Shown here: in pieces, positions 9,063-22,656 of the stretch
Layout of the letters: every line of letters begins with the position of its first letter
Numbering within the stretch: position 1 is the first letter of the stretch
From: Cordylochernes scorpioides
Taxonomy: Eukaryota > Arthropoda > Arachnida > Pseudoscorpiones > Chernetidae
NCBI GenBank assembly: GCA_030710605.1
Contig: CP092886.1
Coordinates: forward strand, 46,973,794 to 47,037,793
Direction of reading: 5' to 3'
DNA: 64,000 bases
Notes under the pieces: model-generated
What the model saw: the letters and a program-made list of their open reading frames with translations, nothing else
Told to the model about the DNA's origin: nothing
Database searches by the model: none
Translations under genes and position numbers: made by a program

Positions 9063-12000
9063 AAAGGAAAGGAACGATGACTGGAAGACACTCAGTGGTT
9101 CTTATTTATTTTATCCAAGACTGTGCATCGCTGATTACTTATTTATTTATGCCTTTCCAATGTTTGCATTTTCTTTTTCGACTCAAGACAAGTCTCTATA
9201 AAACGAGATGCGTTGACAAAAAGACTTTTGTTGACGCTCTATTGCACGATCAAGAGGATCATGAGTCAAATATCGTTGTTCATTGGCTTCTACTTGTGTC
9301 ATGTCTCTGATAATGTTTTTTAGAATGTGTGTCATAGAGATATATACTTTATATTGTTTTATCCTAATCAAAATGTATTCGTATCATTACATCTTGGTGT
9401 GTTTGCGTTTGTTAGGTAAAAGGTTATTTGTTCGACCATTTTGGAAACGGACGAGGAAGAATTTAGTACGATTTTATTATTTTCCATTGACACTCTTTTA
9501 TGCCTATTCGGGTTCTATTATAAATATATATTCATTAATTTTCATTTTTCAGGAATATTGAATGCCTTGTATGTGCTATATATAATTTTTGAGTTACAAT
9601 TTTTTCTATCCATATAAATGAAATGCAAGGGCTTACATTTGGGCCATTTTAGAGGCGATTCTATTATGAAGTGGATAATCAGAAAACTAGAAAAGGACAA
9701 GCTTCAAGTACTGTACTTCGCTCTCACACAAAACCTACGCAACATACACAACACATACATCCGCACATGCAATACGCAATACAACACACAATTTTTACAC
9801 GCGCGCCGCTGTTATTTTTTCATTTCAATTTGATGCAACATTTCGCTAACCTTATACGAATATTCGGGAGCCTGCCGAAGTATAAAAATATATTAAAATG
9901 AGAAATACACGAATCTTTAAAACTAATGTACACTTTGCAACATATAAAAATATTTTTGATAAATAATAATTTATTCTCAATTAATTAATATTTTTTTAAT
10001 TAAATATATTGATAGGATATAAGGTGATTTATAATGTAAAAATAATATAAAGTATCAGTGATCTCATTTTAGTTTTGATGGGCACGTATAGGCACACAGG
10101 GATTTTCCAGCGAGAAAGAACGTCGTAATGTAGAATTCTGGGAATATTTGAAAGCAAGTTACGAGGTTAATTATTCCCAGACGGTAATTATAGAGCCCCA
10201 GTCTGCCCAACTTTGCTAAAGGATGACCCGCTCGTGATCCGCCCACCTCACGCCAATTGCCAAACCAAAACAATTTGTGTCCTTGAGTTAGCCCGGTCAC
10301 GGCAGCCTAATCTCCATTGGAGATTCCTGGAGACAAAATATCCATAATCACAACATGCAATTCTATTGGGGGGCAAACACTAATTAAAAACAGCAATTAC
10401 AGAAGAAGCCTTTTTATGAATAAATTTCCATTTAATCTGTTTAATATTAGCTCCGTGGTCAAAATAAAGTTTTAATCTCATATAGTTATTAAAATTTATT
10501 CGTTATTTATATTCCGGAAAGTTTTATTACCTATAGGAGCTATCAGTGGGTAGCAAATATCAGCCCCACTCCCTACCGCCGCTTCAATCGATGCCGGCGA
10601 AAACTCCCGCCGTGGTAAAAAGAAGATTCCTTCCAGGTAAGAATGTCTGTCGGCTTTAATTAACCGGGAGACCCTTGGAACGGAAGGAAGGATGAAATTT
10701 GCTTTAAAATTATAAATGGAATCTCGGCTGTGGAATGTCATCAAGTTCCCATTGGATTTAGCTCCTTCAAATGCGTGTCAAACAACGATGCGTAATTAGC
10801 ATATTTCATTTCTAGTTAATATGCAGATGATTATCATCACTCAGTTTACACCTAGAAGTGAACACCGGTTTATCACCAGTCGACTAGCCACGTCTGTAAA
10901 ATGCTCTGGAACGTGATGCGGGCAATATGTTATAAACATAAGGCATTAGCGCACTATCTATAATATACAAGAAATAAACCCTTTCATAGAACGTGCTATA
11001 AGTATAGAGGTATATCATTCGGGATTACATGCTAAGACGGCCGTGCTGAAAAAACTTCTGGCCGTGGCCTTGGTGCAGATCGTGAGTCGCATGGGTGAAA
11101 GAGTTGTGTCCATTCTTCGGTTGTAGTTATGTGCGTCCCTGAAACTAACTCGGCTTGTGCGGTATGCGATGACAACACTGAGCATTAAAATAAATTGAAT
11201 ATTGTGTTGGTCGGATGCAAGGATTGAATTAGTTGGTTGAGAACTCTATTCAAGAAGTCGGTACTAGAGTGACAGAAATCCAGAGCCGTCGCAATATACA
11301 AGAATGGCGCTACTTTCCTTGCAGCGATAACCCGGCTGAATTTTCTTTAAAGGAATGAGAGGGTCATAATTGGCTGGCTCATCATCATGGTGGAATCGAC
11401 CTACATGGATGTCGTTGGAGCAGACGAAATGGCATGAGATGCTACTCCTGTCTAAGAACTGATTGGACAGATTTGGTATCCGTGCATGCAGTGTCTGACA
11501 CTCTTCAGTTTCTATCCATTGGTGATCAATATCTGCCTGGCTATGTCTGAACTGTGTCCTGGATCTTACGTTTGTAAACAATTGCCGTAGTGGCGCGGAA
11601 CGACGCCAAACCTACCTAACCACTGCTAAGTGATTCCTACCATATAATACTTCGAGAACTCAGTAGTAATTGAAGAGGGTCTGATTAATCTGTTGCGAAA
11701 CTTGAACCTTAACATAATTTGTATCATCATTAGTATGGTACATTCTCTTGAGATTACTATCCAGGGAAAATACAAAGTTCATACCATGCTACTAAAACAG
11801 TACACAAAATATGTCACTAAAATATGTAACGAGATTTTTTCACAGAAATGACTAACGGAGGAAAGAGTCCTACAACTTTTAAAAAAATGAGCATGTCAGG
11901 ATTCGAACGTGTAACCTTCTGGTTAGGAATCAGACGTGCGCGCGACACAATAACCGTGTAAAATAATGTTTGGCTATATTTACATGTTCTTCAATATTGA

Positions 12001-12285
12001 GCCAATCCATATTAAATTATATTTTTAAAAAATCTCGTATATAGGTGGCGCCTCATTGCTTTGTAATAATTTATGCCTAACTGGCCTTGTACTTATAGTT
12101 TGCGGAAGAGCATTGCTCGATGCAAATATTTATATGTAATTCTACTGTTCTAAAAGCTTATTTCCTTAGTTTGCTTAAATACCATTTCTGAGATTCTACT
12201 CTTCAGTGTAGCATATAAAATCAGTTTGACTCAATATAGTATTAGATCTCTAAAGAAGCGATCTGGTAGATTAAAAAAAAAAAAA
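9063..12285. other. non-coding with GC-richer islands
   Basis: Islands at about 10060-10320 and 10500-10870 are richer in GC than the surroundings and contain taattaaccgggagac, gcgtaattagcat and gatgattatc, which resemble homeodomain and Exd/Hox-like sites. About 11020-11640 is another GC-richer block with frames too broken to assign; it ends near gtagtggcgcggaacgacgc and may be a decayed retroelement. No gene could be supported. Confidence 0.3.
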
Positions 12286-12289
12286 AATT

Positions 12290-12385
12290 AGCGAAACCGC
12301 TGGGAGGGTTCACCACTGATGAACCAAACCCTCCTAATATATTTGTTCATCGCAGTAAGAACAGTAAAGTTTGTTTGAAGTGTGA
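12290..12385. repeat. half copy of the 8188-8370 fold-back MITE
   Basis: It contains ccgctggga, ggttcaccactgatgaacc and 'gcagtaag' in the same order as the right arm of the element at 8188-8370. Confidence 0.5.
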
Positions 12386-12954
12386 ATATTCGCGTCTTAA
12401 TGTTTTCATTTGCGATATAAATAGAGAGACGAGAAGTAGACAGTAAGTAGCCAATTACTCTATAAGTCAAGCACACGAGAAAGCCAGGTAACGCAGAAGA
12501 AAAACATGGTTTTATACTTTCAAACGTAGTGTTAAATAAGTGAGACCGGGATCCCCACACAGAGAGAGAGAGAGGGGGGGAAGAATTTCGCATCTCCCCT
12601 GTCTTACCCCGGAGCTCATTGTTATGTCTAAAGCTCCGTTTTTTAAAATTTAATTTTAATTTTCTAAAAATGAAATAGAGGAAAATTTTCCTCAACTGCA
12701 AGGTGTAGTACAATGAGTCTAATACCTATACATTTAAAATGTAATAGAATAACGTTTTTATTGAGACATAACTGTGATACAGAACCAAATAGAAAATATA
12801 TGAGAACACTCAAACACTCCATTAGATAATACCATTTGATAATAATGCGGCATATATTGGATTAAAAGGGGATCTATATGTCAATATATTGGTAGGTAGA
12901 ACGGTAGGTAAATCCTTTTTCAATCCAATATTGTTGGGTGGATCGAATTTATAA

Positions 12955-13450
12955 TTCTTTTAAAATAAAAAAACTTCTTTATTGAAAGAACAAAGTTAAT
13001 AATTCAAATAAACATAAATTACTAAATATATCTAAGTTAGCCTTACTGGGGAAAATGGTCTCTCTAATAATATTCATATAAATTACCTCTCATACCTCTC
13101 TCTTTAATTTATATTAGCTTAAATATTGCCACGTGGAAAATTAGGAAATACAAACTTTACGGGGCTGCTAACCAGAATGAAAGACAAACTTCGGGATGAC
13201 ACAGCAATTTATTTAAGGCAAGAACAAACTATGAATGATAAACAAAAGATAAGCAATAAGGGAAGTTTACAGAGTAGTACAAAATATAAACATAAAAAAT
13301 GATACTCTGTTAATAAAAATAATAAATACTGTGTTACAATATATATAAACATGCTTAACACCACAGATTATCACACACACAAGTCACAGAATATTATAAT
13401 TATAGAATAAAAATCAATATTTTAATTAAATAACAGCCAAACAAATATAT
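12955..13450. repeat. dispersed repeat copy, same family as 8890 and 33196
   Basis: The left part (acttctttattgaaag, then aattactaaatatatctaag) matches 33220-33330. The middle part (acttcgggatgacacagc and onward) matches 8900-9060. The right part (caccacagatt, aagtcacag, tagaataaaa) matches 36055-36100. Together the copies show a repeat of about 500 bp, probably an LTR-like unit, of which the Tigger at 33339 interrupts one copy. Confidence 0.5.
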
Positions 13451-13528
13451 GCCATTTATCTATTGATGTTATTATTGGCTGCTCTATATTTTATATTCCC
13501 ATATATTCCATTAATGTATATTTGTATA

Positions 13529-13563
<35 letters not shown>

Positions 13564-16500
13564 GATGTCGTTAAACAAATAAAATTCCGCTATAACTTTA
13601 AAATTGATGCCTTAAAATATAATTTATTTAAAATACGCTTTAAAGTATTCTGTCTGCTTCCTTAGCTGAATAAATCAAGGAGTATCCCAACAGTAATCGT
13701 ATGCAGAAGTCGTAAGAAATAATGATTATTATTTTTTATAAATCTGTGAAATTAAGGCAAGCATATTTAATCAATAGGCCAGCTAAATGTTCAAAGATAA
13801 TTTACCTTTTTTCCTTCCTCTAATGACGACCGGTTGTCTTGGGAAAACCTCCTTCTTTTTTTCTCGGTAAGGAGGAGGTATAATGAGCAAAGTTTGGTAA
13901 ATCAGTTTTTTCAGAGATTATTCAGAATAAACGAGGCGTGGGTTGAAATCGTAGGCGGGGATTAAGACGAATCAACGTGGGCGACTAGCGTCTTCTGATG
14001 AACTTGGTGACGTAGTAGTTCTTTTTATCGCCATCTCATGTCTTAGGTTCTACAAATAAAATCTGGAATGTGTGTATGTTATTCAAAATATTGACCAGTT
14101 TCAAAAAAGCTAAAGTCTCTTGCGATACCCGCCCTTAACGGAAATTTTGACCTCTTCTACAATATATGGCTCTAGCCAAGATTATGTTCGATTATAGTAG
14201 CACTCTCACATAGCGTTTGAACATATTTTCAGGTCAAAAACAATTCTTTCTTTTTCTCAAGGTAAAGTATTTTATAACTAACACTGTAATTATAGACGCA
14301 CGTTGAAACATTTCCACTCAAATATTATTTTTAATTCTTAAAACTCTCTTTTTCTCTTTTCACAAATAAAAAATTGGTATTTGGCATATTAATTGCCAAA
14401 AAAAACTTTAATTTGTCAATTTATATGTATGTATGAACGTAACACCTGTATCTGAATTTTCTTTATTTCGCTGAAAATATTTAAATGGAATATAAGGAAT
14501 CTAGGCGTGTATTAGATAGGTAGAACTTCTTCAGTTTATGTATATTTTTATATATTTTTAGTTTTCTTAAGTTTACCTGCACATCCTCTGTAAACTAAAG
14601 CTCAACTGAACGAAATTTTAGTTTTAAAATATGCTCTAAATTTTTAATAGATCTAAAAAAAAGGTAAAGATCATTTAGCTCGAATTTTATGTGGTACATA
14701 TATACATACATATTTAAACACTCGCACGAATAGCAACTCCGCGATGAAATGCGAGTATTCTCACCAATGATATTTGGAATGTGAAAAATCAGGCAAGCCA
14801 ATGAAAGATCGAATAAAGTTATACAACAGATGATCCCACGTAGTCCGCTGACCACATGGGACTAGCACACAAACCACTGACGTATTATATTGTCAGGGGC
14901 CCTGTAAGATATCACGATATAAAGCTGTGATTATAGATTATCGAACTGACGAGATCCGACAGGTGTTCGATCAGAAAGACCGAGGCTGTTGACAAAGAAT
15001 AGACCTTATTATCGCTCAATAGGCGAGACATCGGCGCAAGATAGGTGTGTAATCGTTTATCCTAGTTGTATCATATTGTGATTATATTCTGTAGAATGGT
15101 AATATAGATTATTGACATTTCAGGTATAGGCTCGATGTTAGAATAGTCCACGTATTCAATGGTCGCAACTCCCGATCATAGATAAAACTCTCTCGAATAA
15201 CAATCATATAGAGAATAAGTTGTTAACCTTATATCCTTTATATTTTAATTATATAGAAAATCTGATTTCTAATTCTAAATAACGAGCTCTCTAGGCGGTC
15301 GAGGTAGTCGAGGACAGAAAGGCTGGAACTCAGCGATCTGCGGGCAGTTACAACCATCCGTAAACAATACCGCGATGCCATTTACTGGTTGACTTCAAAT
15401 GACGACACCACGCCAGGCGTGCGGCCCGGTATCGAGCGGTTAATTGCGCACCGTTGCCGTGCTTGTGTCAACTCATCCGTTCCGCCTGGTATAGGCTCGG
15501 TACAAGTACTTGTATAAAACTGAACAATAACCTCATCATTAAAGGGACACTTATTTCTTTAAAATGTCCAAAGTTCTCTCTCTTTCTCCTCTTGTAATAT
15601 ATGCAGAAATAGATATAATTTACCACGAGAATGACATTTAAAATCACTGCCATGAAAGAAAAGAAAGAACTTCTTTTACTAACATAAATTCTTAGTTAAT
15701 TAGTGCAATGATTGATTTGAATATCTATTCATGATAAAATTGTGAAAAAGTATTAAAATTACAAATATATTCTAACAATGAGTATATTTTTTATTTTAAA
15801 AAACGCTAGCTTTCAAGCGTTAATCGCTCTTCAACGGGCTTACTATAATATCGACTTGATCCCACCAGAAATATTTACATAAAACAAACGCGCGCCGCGT
15901 GGATATTTATAACTGAAAATTTTGAATTGGTTTGTAATTTAACTATTTTATGGAATATATCTATTTTGATTTTTAGGGCATCCAGAACCTATAAAGTTGA
16001 TCTATTGATTTCTTCTGAGATATCGGTATTGTGATGGTAAATGATTTAAATATACATATTTGTCAATGGAGAAGAGTAGTGAATTATAATTTGATTTCAT
16101 TTGTGAAATATTTAAAATGTTATTTGAGATTTTGTGTGTGTGTCTCCTCTATACCATCCTTTGTTTGCTGAAGTGGTTATGATTTATGAATATATGAAAG
16201 CAAAAATTTAAAAATCCAAACCATTGAATATTATATTCTTTAATAGTATATATAGAACACTTTCATATATTCTACATTTCAACTTCAATATATTTTTGCT
16301 ATTCATCTGGTACTTTGGCTTAAATTTCCCATCATGTGATTGTTTATCCGCCATATTTGGCCGACTCACCCTGGGCTAACGTAGGGAGTGATTACTTCTG
16401 GACAACGGAACATTTTTGGTTAAAATCCTATGAGCATTCTTTAGATGTATTTCGATGTTCGGGAGGCCTATAGTCACCCTTTTCAAAGTTTTTTATTATT

Positions 16501-18060
16501 ATTATTTGAAGTACATGTGGTATACAGGCCTGATTATCATGGTGGATAGTAATTGGTGACAGATTTTACTATACGAACTAGAACATCGAACACGTCACAC
16601 ATGAAAAAAAGAAAATTATAATAATAAATAATCCTAAAAATGTATCAACTTAAAAAATGACTACTCTCATGCCGCTAAAATTTTCCATTACATAGTCAGG
16701 AGATATAAAGAGAGCGCCATATCCCTATAATGTAACGAAAAAAAAACTTTTAATAATAAATAATTTATAAATTATACTGAAATTCTGTATGTCTTTAGCC
16801 TTCTGTCTCAAAATTAATTCACAATCTTTGCCTCTTTGCCGAAATCTTATACATAGTTCTTTGTTTTCCACTTTCATTTTCTCGACAGATTTTTTATGGG
16901 ACAATTTTAAACACTTTCTTTTCAAGATTTCTTTGATCTCTTCTCTCCATTTTCCTGCATTAACATCCTTGCGTACTTCTTAACTATTATAATTTAATTT
17001 TTTTTATAGATAAATTATTTTAATAAATTATTTTTTGATCCAATATATGCTTTTTTAATTGAATATCTATATATGAATTGTTCTCTATTTTCAAAATAAA
17101 TAATATGAAAATAATGATCTCTCCTAGATTAAGATCTAATTTATATTAATAGAGGCAAAACCGTTCTTCAAGTTATTATAAATCGAATTGAATTTATCGC
17201 CTATTATTCAATTTATATCGGCAGCTGCTTAATGTTCCTACCCTTATCTTTCTTATATTTACACATAAACAACGTAAGCATCCCTTGTGGGGATATCGCG
17301 TCTGATTTGATAAAAAATAAATGAATACATTTTTACACATGAATAAATTATTCATTAAATGTATTTGATTATATGATTTTTATGATATCAGCTTTTGATT
17401 CAACTCACGATTAAATTGTATTTATTTAGAATAATTTTGAGCCATTTTAAAGAATGCTTCATTTGATTAAAAAAGGTGTATTTTATGTGTGAGTCAGAGC
17501 TCATTATAAAAATGTTAAAAATTTGAATAAGATTCAATATATATCTATATATATATAAATCATAGAGAAAATTTATACGTGAGGATATTTAAACATAATA
17601 ATAAATTTTCACAGATAAAACAAGAATTATTTTAATTTTCAACAGTTATTTTGCTTGTAATTGAAGATGTTGGTGACAGGAACCTGCATTTTTTTTTCGG
17701 GTTTATTCCTAATTTGAGGTCAAGAACAATCGCTGAAAGATATAGTCATAACTCAGAGCAGATTCTAAATTGAAATCGTGCAACACACACGCGCCCAGAG
17801 ATATCGTATTTATATAGATGATAAAGAATGAAGATAAATTAATGATAATATTTGAAGAAGATTGCTGAAATATAACAGATTAATTTATATTTATCTAGAT
17901 TCTATCCAGTTTTTTTGCTTGTAATTCTAAGGATGTTTGAGATAGAAACCTGAATTTTAGATTTATTTTTCATTTTATGTCATGAAAAATCGCCGAAAAA
18001 CAAGTCTCAGCTCCTAGTAGTTTCCGAGTTGAAATCTGAAATCACCGAATTGTGCAGACA
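13450..18060. other. non-coding, AT-rich, with scattered islands
   Basis: An (AT)n microsatellite lies at about 13532-13560. A GC-richer island at about 13795-14045 contains ggggattaagacg (Otd/Bicoid-like GGATTA) and may be regulatory. Another at about 15290-15480 (cgaggtagtcgaggacag ... ccgttccgcctggtatagg) is strikingly GC-rich but open in no frame. A Lys/Glu-rich open stretch of about 86 codons on the minus strand (16725-16983) could be a coiled-coil exon, but it lacks convincing splice sites. Confidence 0.3.
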
Positions 18061-18235
18061 TCGTATTTATATAGATGGAAATTTTGCCGGGAGGAAATTG
18101 ATCTATAAAAATAAAGGCCGCCTCTCCCGGAAAAATAGACGCTGAAACTAAACGCCATCTATTGACCGTCTCCGCAAACTAGCAAACTCACGTCGGTGAC
18201 AAAGCCACAACACCAGCTTGGAAAAACTGAAAAGC

Positions 18236-18290
18236 GTCCACCTAGAGACCATGGTTTCGGGCTAATGACCCTCGTCAGTCTAGGGCGGAC
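18236..18290 (-). ncRNA. hammerhead ribozyme, type I, complete core
   Basis: On the minus strand, reading from 18290: outer stem I gtcc, internal loop gc, inner stem I cctaga, core CTGACGA, stem II gggt/gccc with a five-base loop, core GAA, palindromic stem III accatggt, cleavage nucleotide C (18247), then tctagg and tggac closing stem I. Inner stem I is 6/6 and outer stem I 4/4. The cleavage triplet is GUC, with the predicted cut between 18247 and 18246. All invariant core positions I can check are kept. The surrounding DNA is a dispersed repeat (compare 18430-18515 with 130-225), so it is probably part of a mobile non-coding RNA. Confidence 0.8.
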
Positions 18291-20610
18291 TTTATTTAAT
18301 GAGATTCACAATGGATCAAATCAAATATTCACAATCTGGTAAAGAGGTGTTTAGCTGGTAGAGTAGTTAGGCCAAATCTATTACCAAAATATAGATGGAA
18401 ATTTTGACGGTATGGTTTTAAAGCTAAGGGTCGAAACACCCGCTAGGTTAACTTTTGACAAGACCCTGCCTGGTTCCAATCTCTTTCTACTCCGGTTGAA
18501 CCATTATAGTTTCCATAAAAAAAAAATTGCAATTATGTTAACTCCATTTGAGCACTAGTAATTTTTATTATAATATGAAACTTAAAAAGCATTAGAAAAT
18601 GCTAAAATATTTTCAAAAATATATATTTTGAACTTTTTTAATCCTTTATTTGATTGAATAAATATTATCATGGTTCTATCTTTAGCTCTTTTTATACTCC
18701 AACTATATTCACCTCTCCTCCCCCCCTTTTTATTATCTTTCTATGTTCCGTATATACACATGTGTATGACGGGTAACTGCCGAAGGTTTTGCCTGAACCT
18801 TGTTTTAAATCCCTTTCTTTTTATTTTAAATAAACATATCTTTGAAATTTCTATTATTTATACTCCATATATCATTTTCTCTAATTTCTTTCTATTTAAA
18901 CACTTTAAATTGTTGAATTAACTACATAAATTACTCAATTTATACAAATGATTATATAAAAAAATATTATATATATGTGTGTTAATTTTTATATGTAAAT
19001 ATTTATGTACTTTCCATTAAAATCAGAAATAATATTCAGACATGGCTTAATGGATAAAATTACTTATAGCAAAGTATATTGCATAGTGGTATTATGTCTA
19101 TTTTAAATATGCGATGAACTCATGACGGAAAGCTTTTTTTAGCGGCTTGGTGTTAGCATTGCTCCAGACTATATCGAATGTTCAATTCTATCCAAACTAT
19201 CAAAACTAGAAACATCTAAATATCGACTCTTATCCTTATCACTATAACATGGGAAACCCCACAACATTGTATAGAAATATAAATTATATTTTGGAAGTTT
19301 GTGGGTAATAGATATTAAGGGCCTTAAGAATTTGAGCTACCAATCAATAATTCATTTATATAAGTTCAGTTCGTCCATAGTTTATAGAGAATAAAGTATG
19401 TATAACATCTTGGTAGAAAAAAGACCATGTGAATATTATGATAGTAGATGTGTATGGCTTAATAGCATACTTTTCTTTAATATTATATGCTCATTAAAAC
19501 ATGGTTTGAATAATTATTAAATAGAATTGAGTGTTTTATTGTGACGTATATAAACCTACGACACACCCATGTAGTTATTTCTTATACAGGCCAAACCACC
19601 AATGGTCTTACAAAGCCACGATGGTTTTTGATTCTTAATTTTGTGATAAAATATGATTTGAAAATAAAAATGGGTTTTATTTTTTGTATGTGAGAATCAC
19701 ACAGATACATTAGGCTTGAAATTATTCCAATTATACTAGAAGACTAATAGTGCACCACCGGATATATCCCAGAAGATGGTTGCGGTCATAGAGGACATAT
19801 ATCTTAAAAGCGGACGACTCAACAAGTGACGTCACCAGCCGACTACTTGTGGCACATAATCCTGGCGTGTCCCATGATTAAATCTAAACATGATAAGGCC
19901 GATGGAGTGGAAGGAAGGCGGTAGGTAATCCAATCATCGACCTCCCAGCCGATAATTTGGTTAAAGCTCTTGGTGATGCCATCAGGTTGATGTTTTCTTA
20001 ACTTTCCCCTTTCCTTCCGAGAGCCCTCCAGAATGATTCGCGACAGCTCGCCCCAATTACTTGGGACAACCTCCTCAACAACCCCTTATCAAAATGAAAT
20101 CAATAGCTTCCCCTACCCCTTCTCTACAAAAATTGATAAATCTACTTTTTAAAATTGATATCGACGCTTTTTTCTATTTTAACACATATATATAATTGAT
20201 ATAGATTATTATTTGTAATTCACCATGCACAATTTCTAGTTGACACTTTAATAATATTACACACAAAAAACTAATTGATTGAATTCAATATTCTCCCTAC
20301 CCTATTTATTTTATAATTATGTTTGTTTTTCTGATAATACCTTGAATTTAGACCTATGCATATTCACATTCCATGCTGGAAGAATCAATAGTTCTTTAAG
20401 CATATCTCGTTTTTTCATTCCAGGTACAGTAGGATAGCATAATCCTGAATGGCCAAACCGGTGAGTAAAATGTGTTCAAACTTCTTGATCCACTTGGTAG
20501 GAGGATTACCGGTCCAAATCAAAAAGTAATTTGGTAGATAATTCTACCTATGAGAAAAAATAGTACAAATGTGATATTGTACTGGGATAAAGTGCATAAA
20601 TTAAGAAAAA
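18291..20610. other. non-coding; repeat fragment and a CRE-containing island
   Basis: Bases 18430-18515 match 130-225. Bases 19740-20100 form a GC-richer island with a perfect palindromic CRE, tgacgtca (19827-19834). No gene is recognised. Confidence 0.35.
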
Positions 20611-20616
20611 GGCATC

Positions 20617-20775
20617 TCCTTATCGTGCAACTGAAAGTTGCTGATGGCTTGCGCCATCTATCGGAATAAATATAAACTATTCTCGTTGATTTTTAATTAT
20701 TCCAGAATTGGCCAAATACCCATTCTTGATTAATCAAGAAAAGCTAACCACGGACGCGTTTCGGGCCTTTTTCTT
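20617..20775. repeat. truncated hammerhead-repeat copy
   Basis: It begins ggcatctccttatcgtgcaa and runs to ccacggacgcgtttcgggcc, which is the 3' half of a minus-strand hammerhead (GCCC, GAAA, ACGCGU, C, CGUGG). The CUGANGA half is missing. Confidence 0.6.
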
Positions 20776-21241
20776 AATCCTACCTATATTTCACCACAGA
20801 TATACCTTTCCTGAGAGAATTACACGATTTTTTATTTGGGTTAATTTACTGATATTGTCTCCTTGGAAAACCTTTATGATTTTGATAGTTTTGTGATGGG
20901 GGTTATTATATATAATACTAACCATTACAGATGCAGAGAATATTACTTGAGTTTAGAAGTGAGGGCTGAGAATTCCAAAGTGAGATTGGATCGAAAAATG
21001 CGGCCTACATCAATTTATAAATATCTAATTTAGGTCAATGTTGAGGTTTCGACTCGCAGCGAACACGTAAAAGGTTTTATACATCTACCCAATCTGATGT
21101 ACACTCATTGACAAACCTTAAGGAAGTTGCACCTTTTAGCATGCATATAGGGATTCAGCCAATAACTCTGAATGATTTTTGATACACAATGTAGAAAGAA
21201 TATCTATCATTAATCAGATCAAAAAATATCCAATAATTTGA

Positions 21242-22656
21242 ATGAATACAGAAGGCTCTTTGTCATGCTGGAAACCCTCTTTTCAATTTTGGAAGATAAT
21301 AAAAAAAAAAAAAATTAAGCAGAGAGACACCATCAAAGGCAATATCCTGATGTCTGAACAACAGGCTTTTTACAGAAAACTTCTGGCTTCCCCACCGATG
21401 ATGAATGTTAATTTATCTTTAGCACCAGCTCATTTTGATCCGGACCTGGATGATGAAATTTCGATTACAGAAATTTCTACGGAAATATCCAACATAAGGA
21501 ATAATAAACAACGGGATTGGATAACATACCAAATGAAGTAATCAAAGATTTATACCTGACTAATATCTGAAATTGCTAACAAATACATACAATAAATATA
21601 TTGATGACATTTTCAGTTCCCTCAACGTGGACAAGGGCAATCATCCATCCTATCTTCAAAAAAGGCGACCCAAATACACCATCAAACTATAGAGGAATAT
21701 CATTATTATCCAACTTATCGAAACTCTTCACATCCATATTAAAGACTAGGTTGAACAGTTGGATGGAAAAGGCGGAATATTGGCGGAAATTCAAGCGGAT
21801 GTCAGTAGGGGTTATTCCAGTTAAGACCATATCTTCACATTTACATCACTGATTCAAATTACGCTGAGCCGCAAAAGGAGGAAGTTTTAAGCTTTTTTGT
21901 GCATATAGAAAAGGCCTTTGATACTATACCACAACTTCTTCTTTGGGAAAATTTAGCAGCTTATGGTTTGAGTGACCGTTTTATCAGCCTGATACAGAGC
22001 TATTATACTCAAATGTCAGCAGCAATTAGATGGAACGGCTCACTTACGGAATTTATAAAAATACAATCTGGAGTCCTACAGGGTGAACCGCTATCACCTT
22101 ACTTATTTATTTTTTTATTTTTCTTCAACCTAGTTTCTTTATATGATGATGCGGGCATGACAAGTCTTTATTAGGCGAATTATGGAAACATACACTTCCT
22201 TCTGTTCGCAGATGACATTGTGCTTTTGGGAGAATCCAAAATAAATCTTCAGATGAAGATTAATTTATTAAAAAAATATTTCGAAAAGAATCAAAAGAAA
22301 TCAAAGGTTATGGTGTTTAGAAATGGAAGTCGACTGGCTCGCTCTGACGTTTGATTCTGGGGACAACTCACTACAACATCTAAATACACCTATTTGGGTT
22401 ACAAACTGACAACTTCAAACTCAATTTAACAGGCGTCTAACATTTTAAAAACAAGTCGCTAAATGATTTTAAAGCGGTCAAAAAATCAACTCTATCAAAT
22501 CCTCACACACACTCCGGCTCTTGGATTCAATGGTTCTCTCAACCTTGCTATATGCAGCTCCGATTTGGCAAATAACCAGAAGAGCTTGGTAGACGGGGTT
22601 CAGGACAAATTTCTCCGACTGCTCTTAAATTTACCTAGATATACTCCCGGTCATAT
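21242..22656 (+). pseudogene. decayed LINE reverse transcriptase, left part
   Basis: Broken frames carry successive reverse-transcriptase signatures: the pre-RT region (about 21242-21540), then W..a.I.PIFKKGDP..PSNYRGISLLS (21601-21790), the A-motif-like region with EKAFDTIP (21899-21960), SGVLQGEPLSPYLF (about 22068-22110), and FADDIVLLGE (about 22206-22236), the catalytic F/YADD box. The downstream part (22463-22656) reads through to the LTR. Several frameshifts and stops show it is dead. The coding line resumes on the far side of the gypsy element at 27927, so the LINE was already in place when gypsy inserted. Clade is uncertain; motifs fit Jockey/CR1-like groups. Confidence 0.85.

Noticed and set aside
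11264-11581. 105-codon minus ORF as a gene
   Set aside because: No motif or splice signals; the block looks like old degraded repeat sequence.
13995-14030. Hammerhead-like CTGATGA
   Set aside because: No stem II followed by GAAA and no pairing stem I nearby.
16725-16983. Lys/Glu-rich coiled-coil exon
   Set aside because: Open for about 86 codons, but lacks a polypyrimidine acceptor and composition can arise from A-rich DNA; kept only as a remark.
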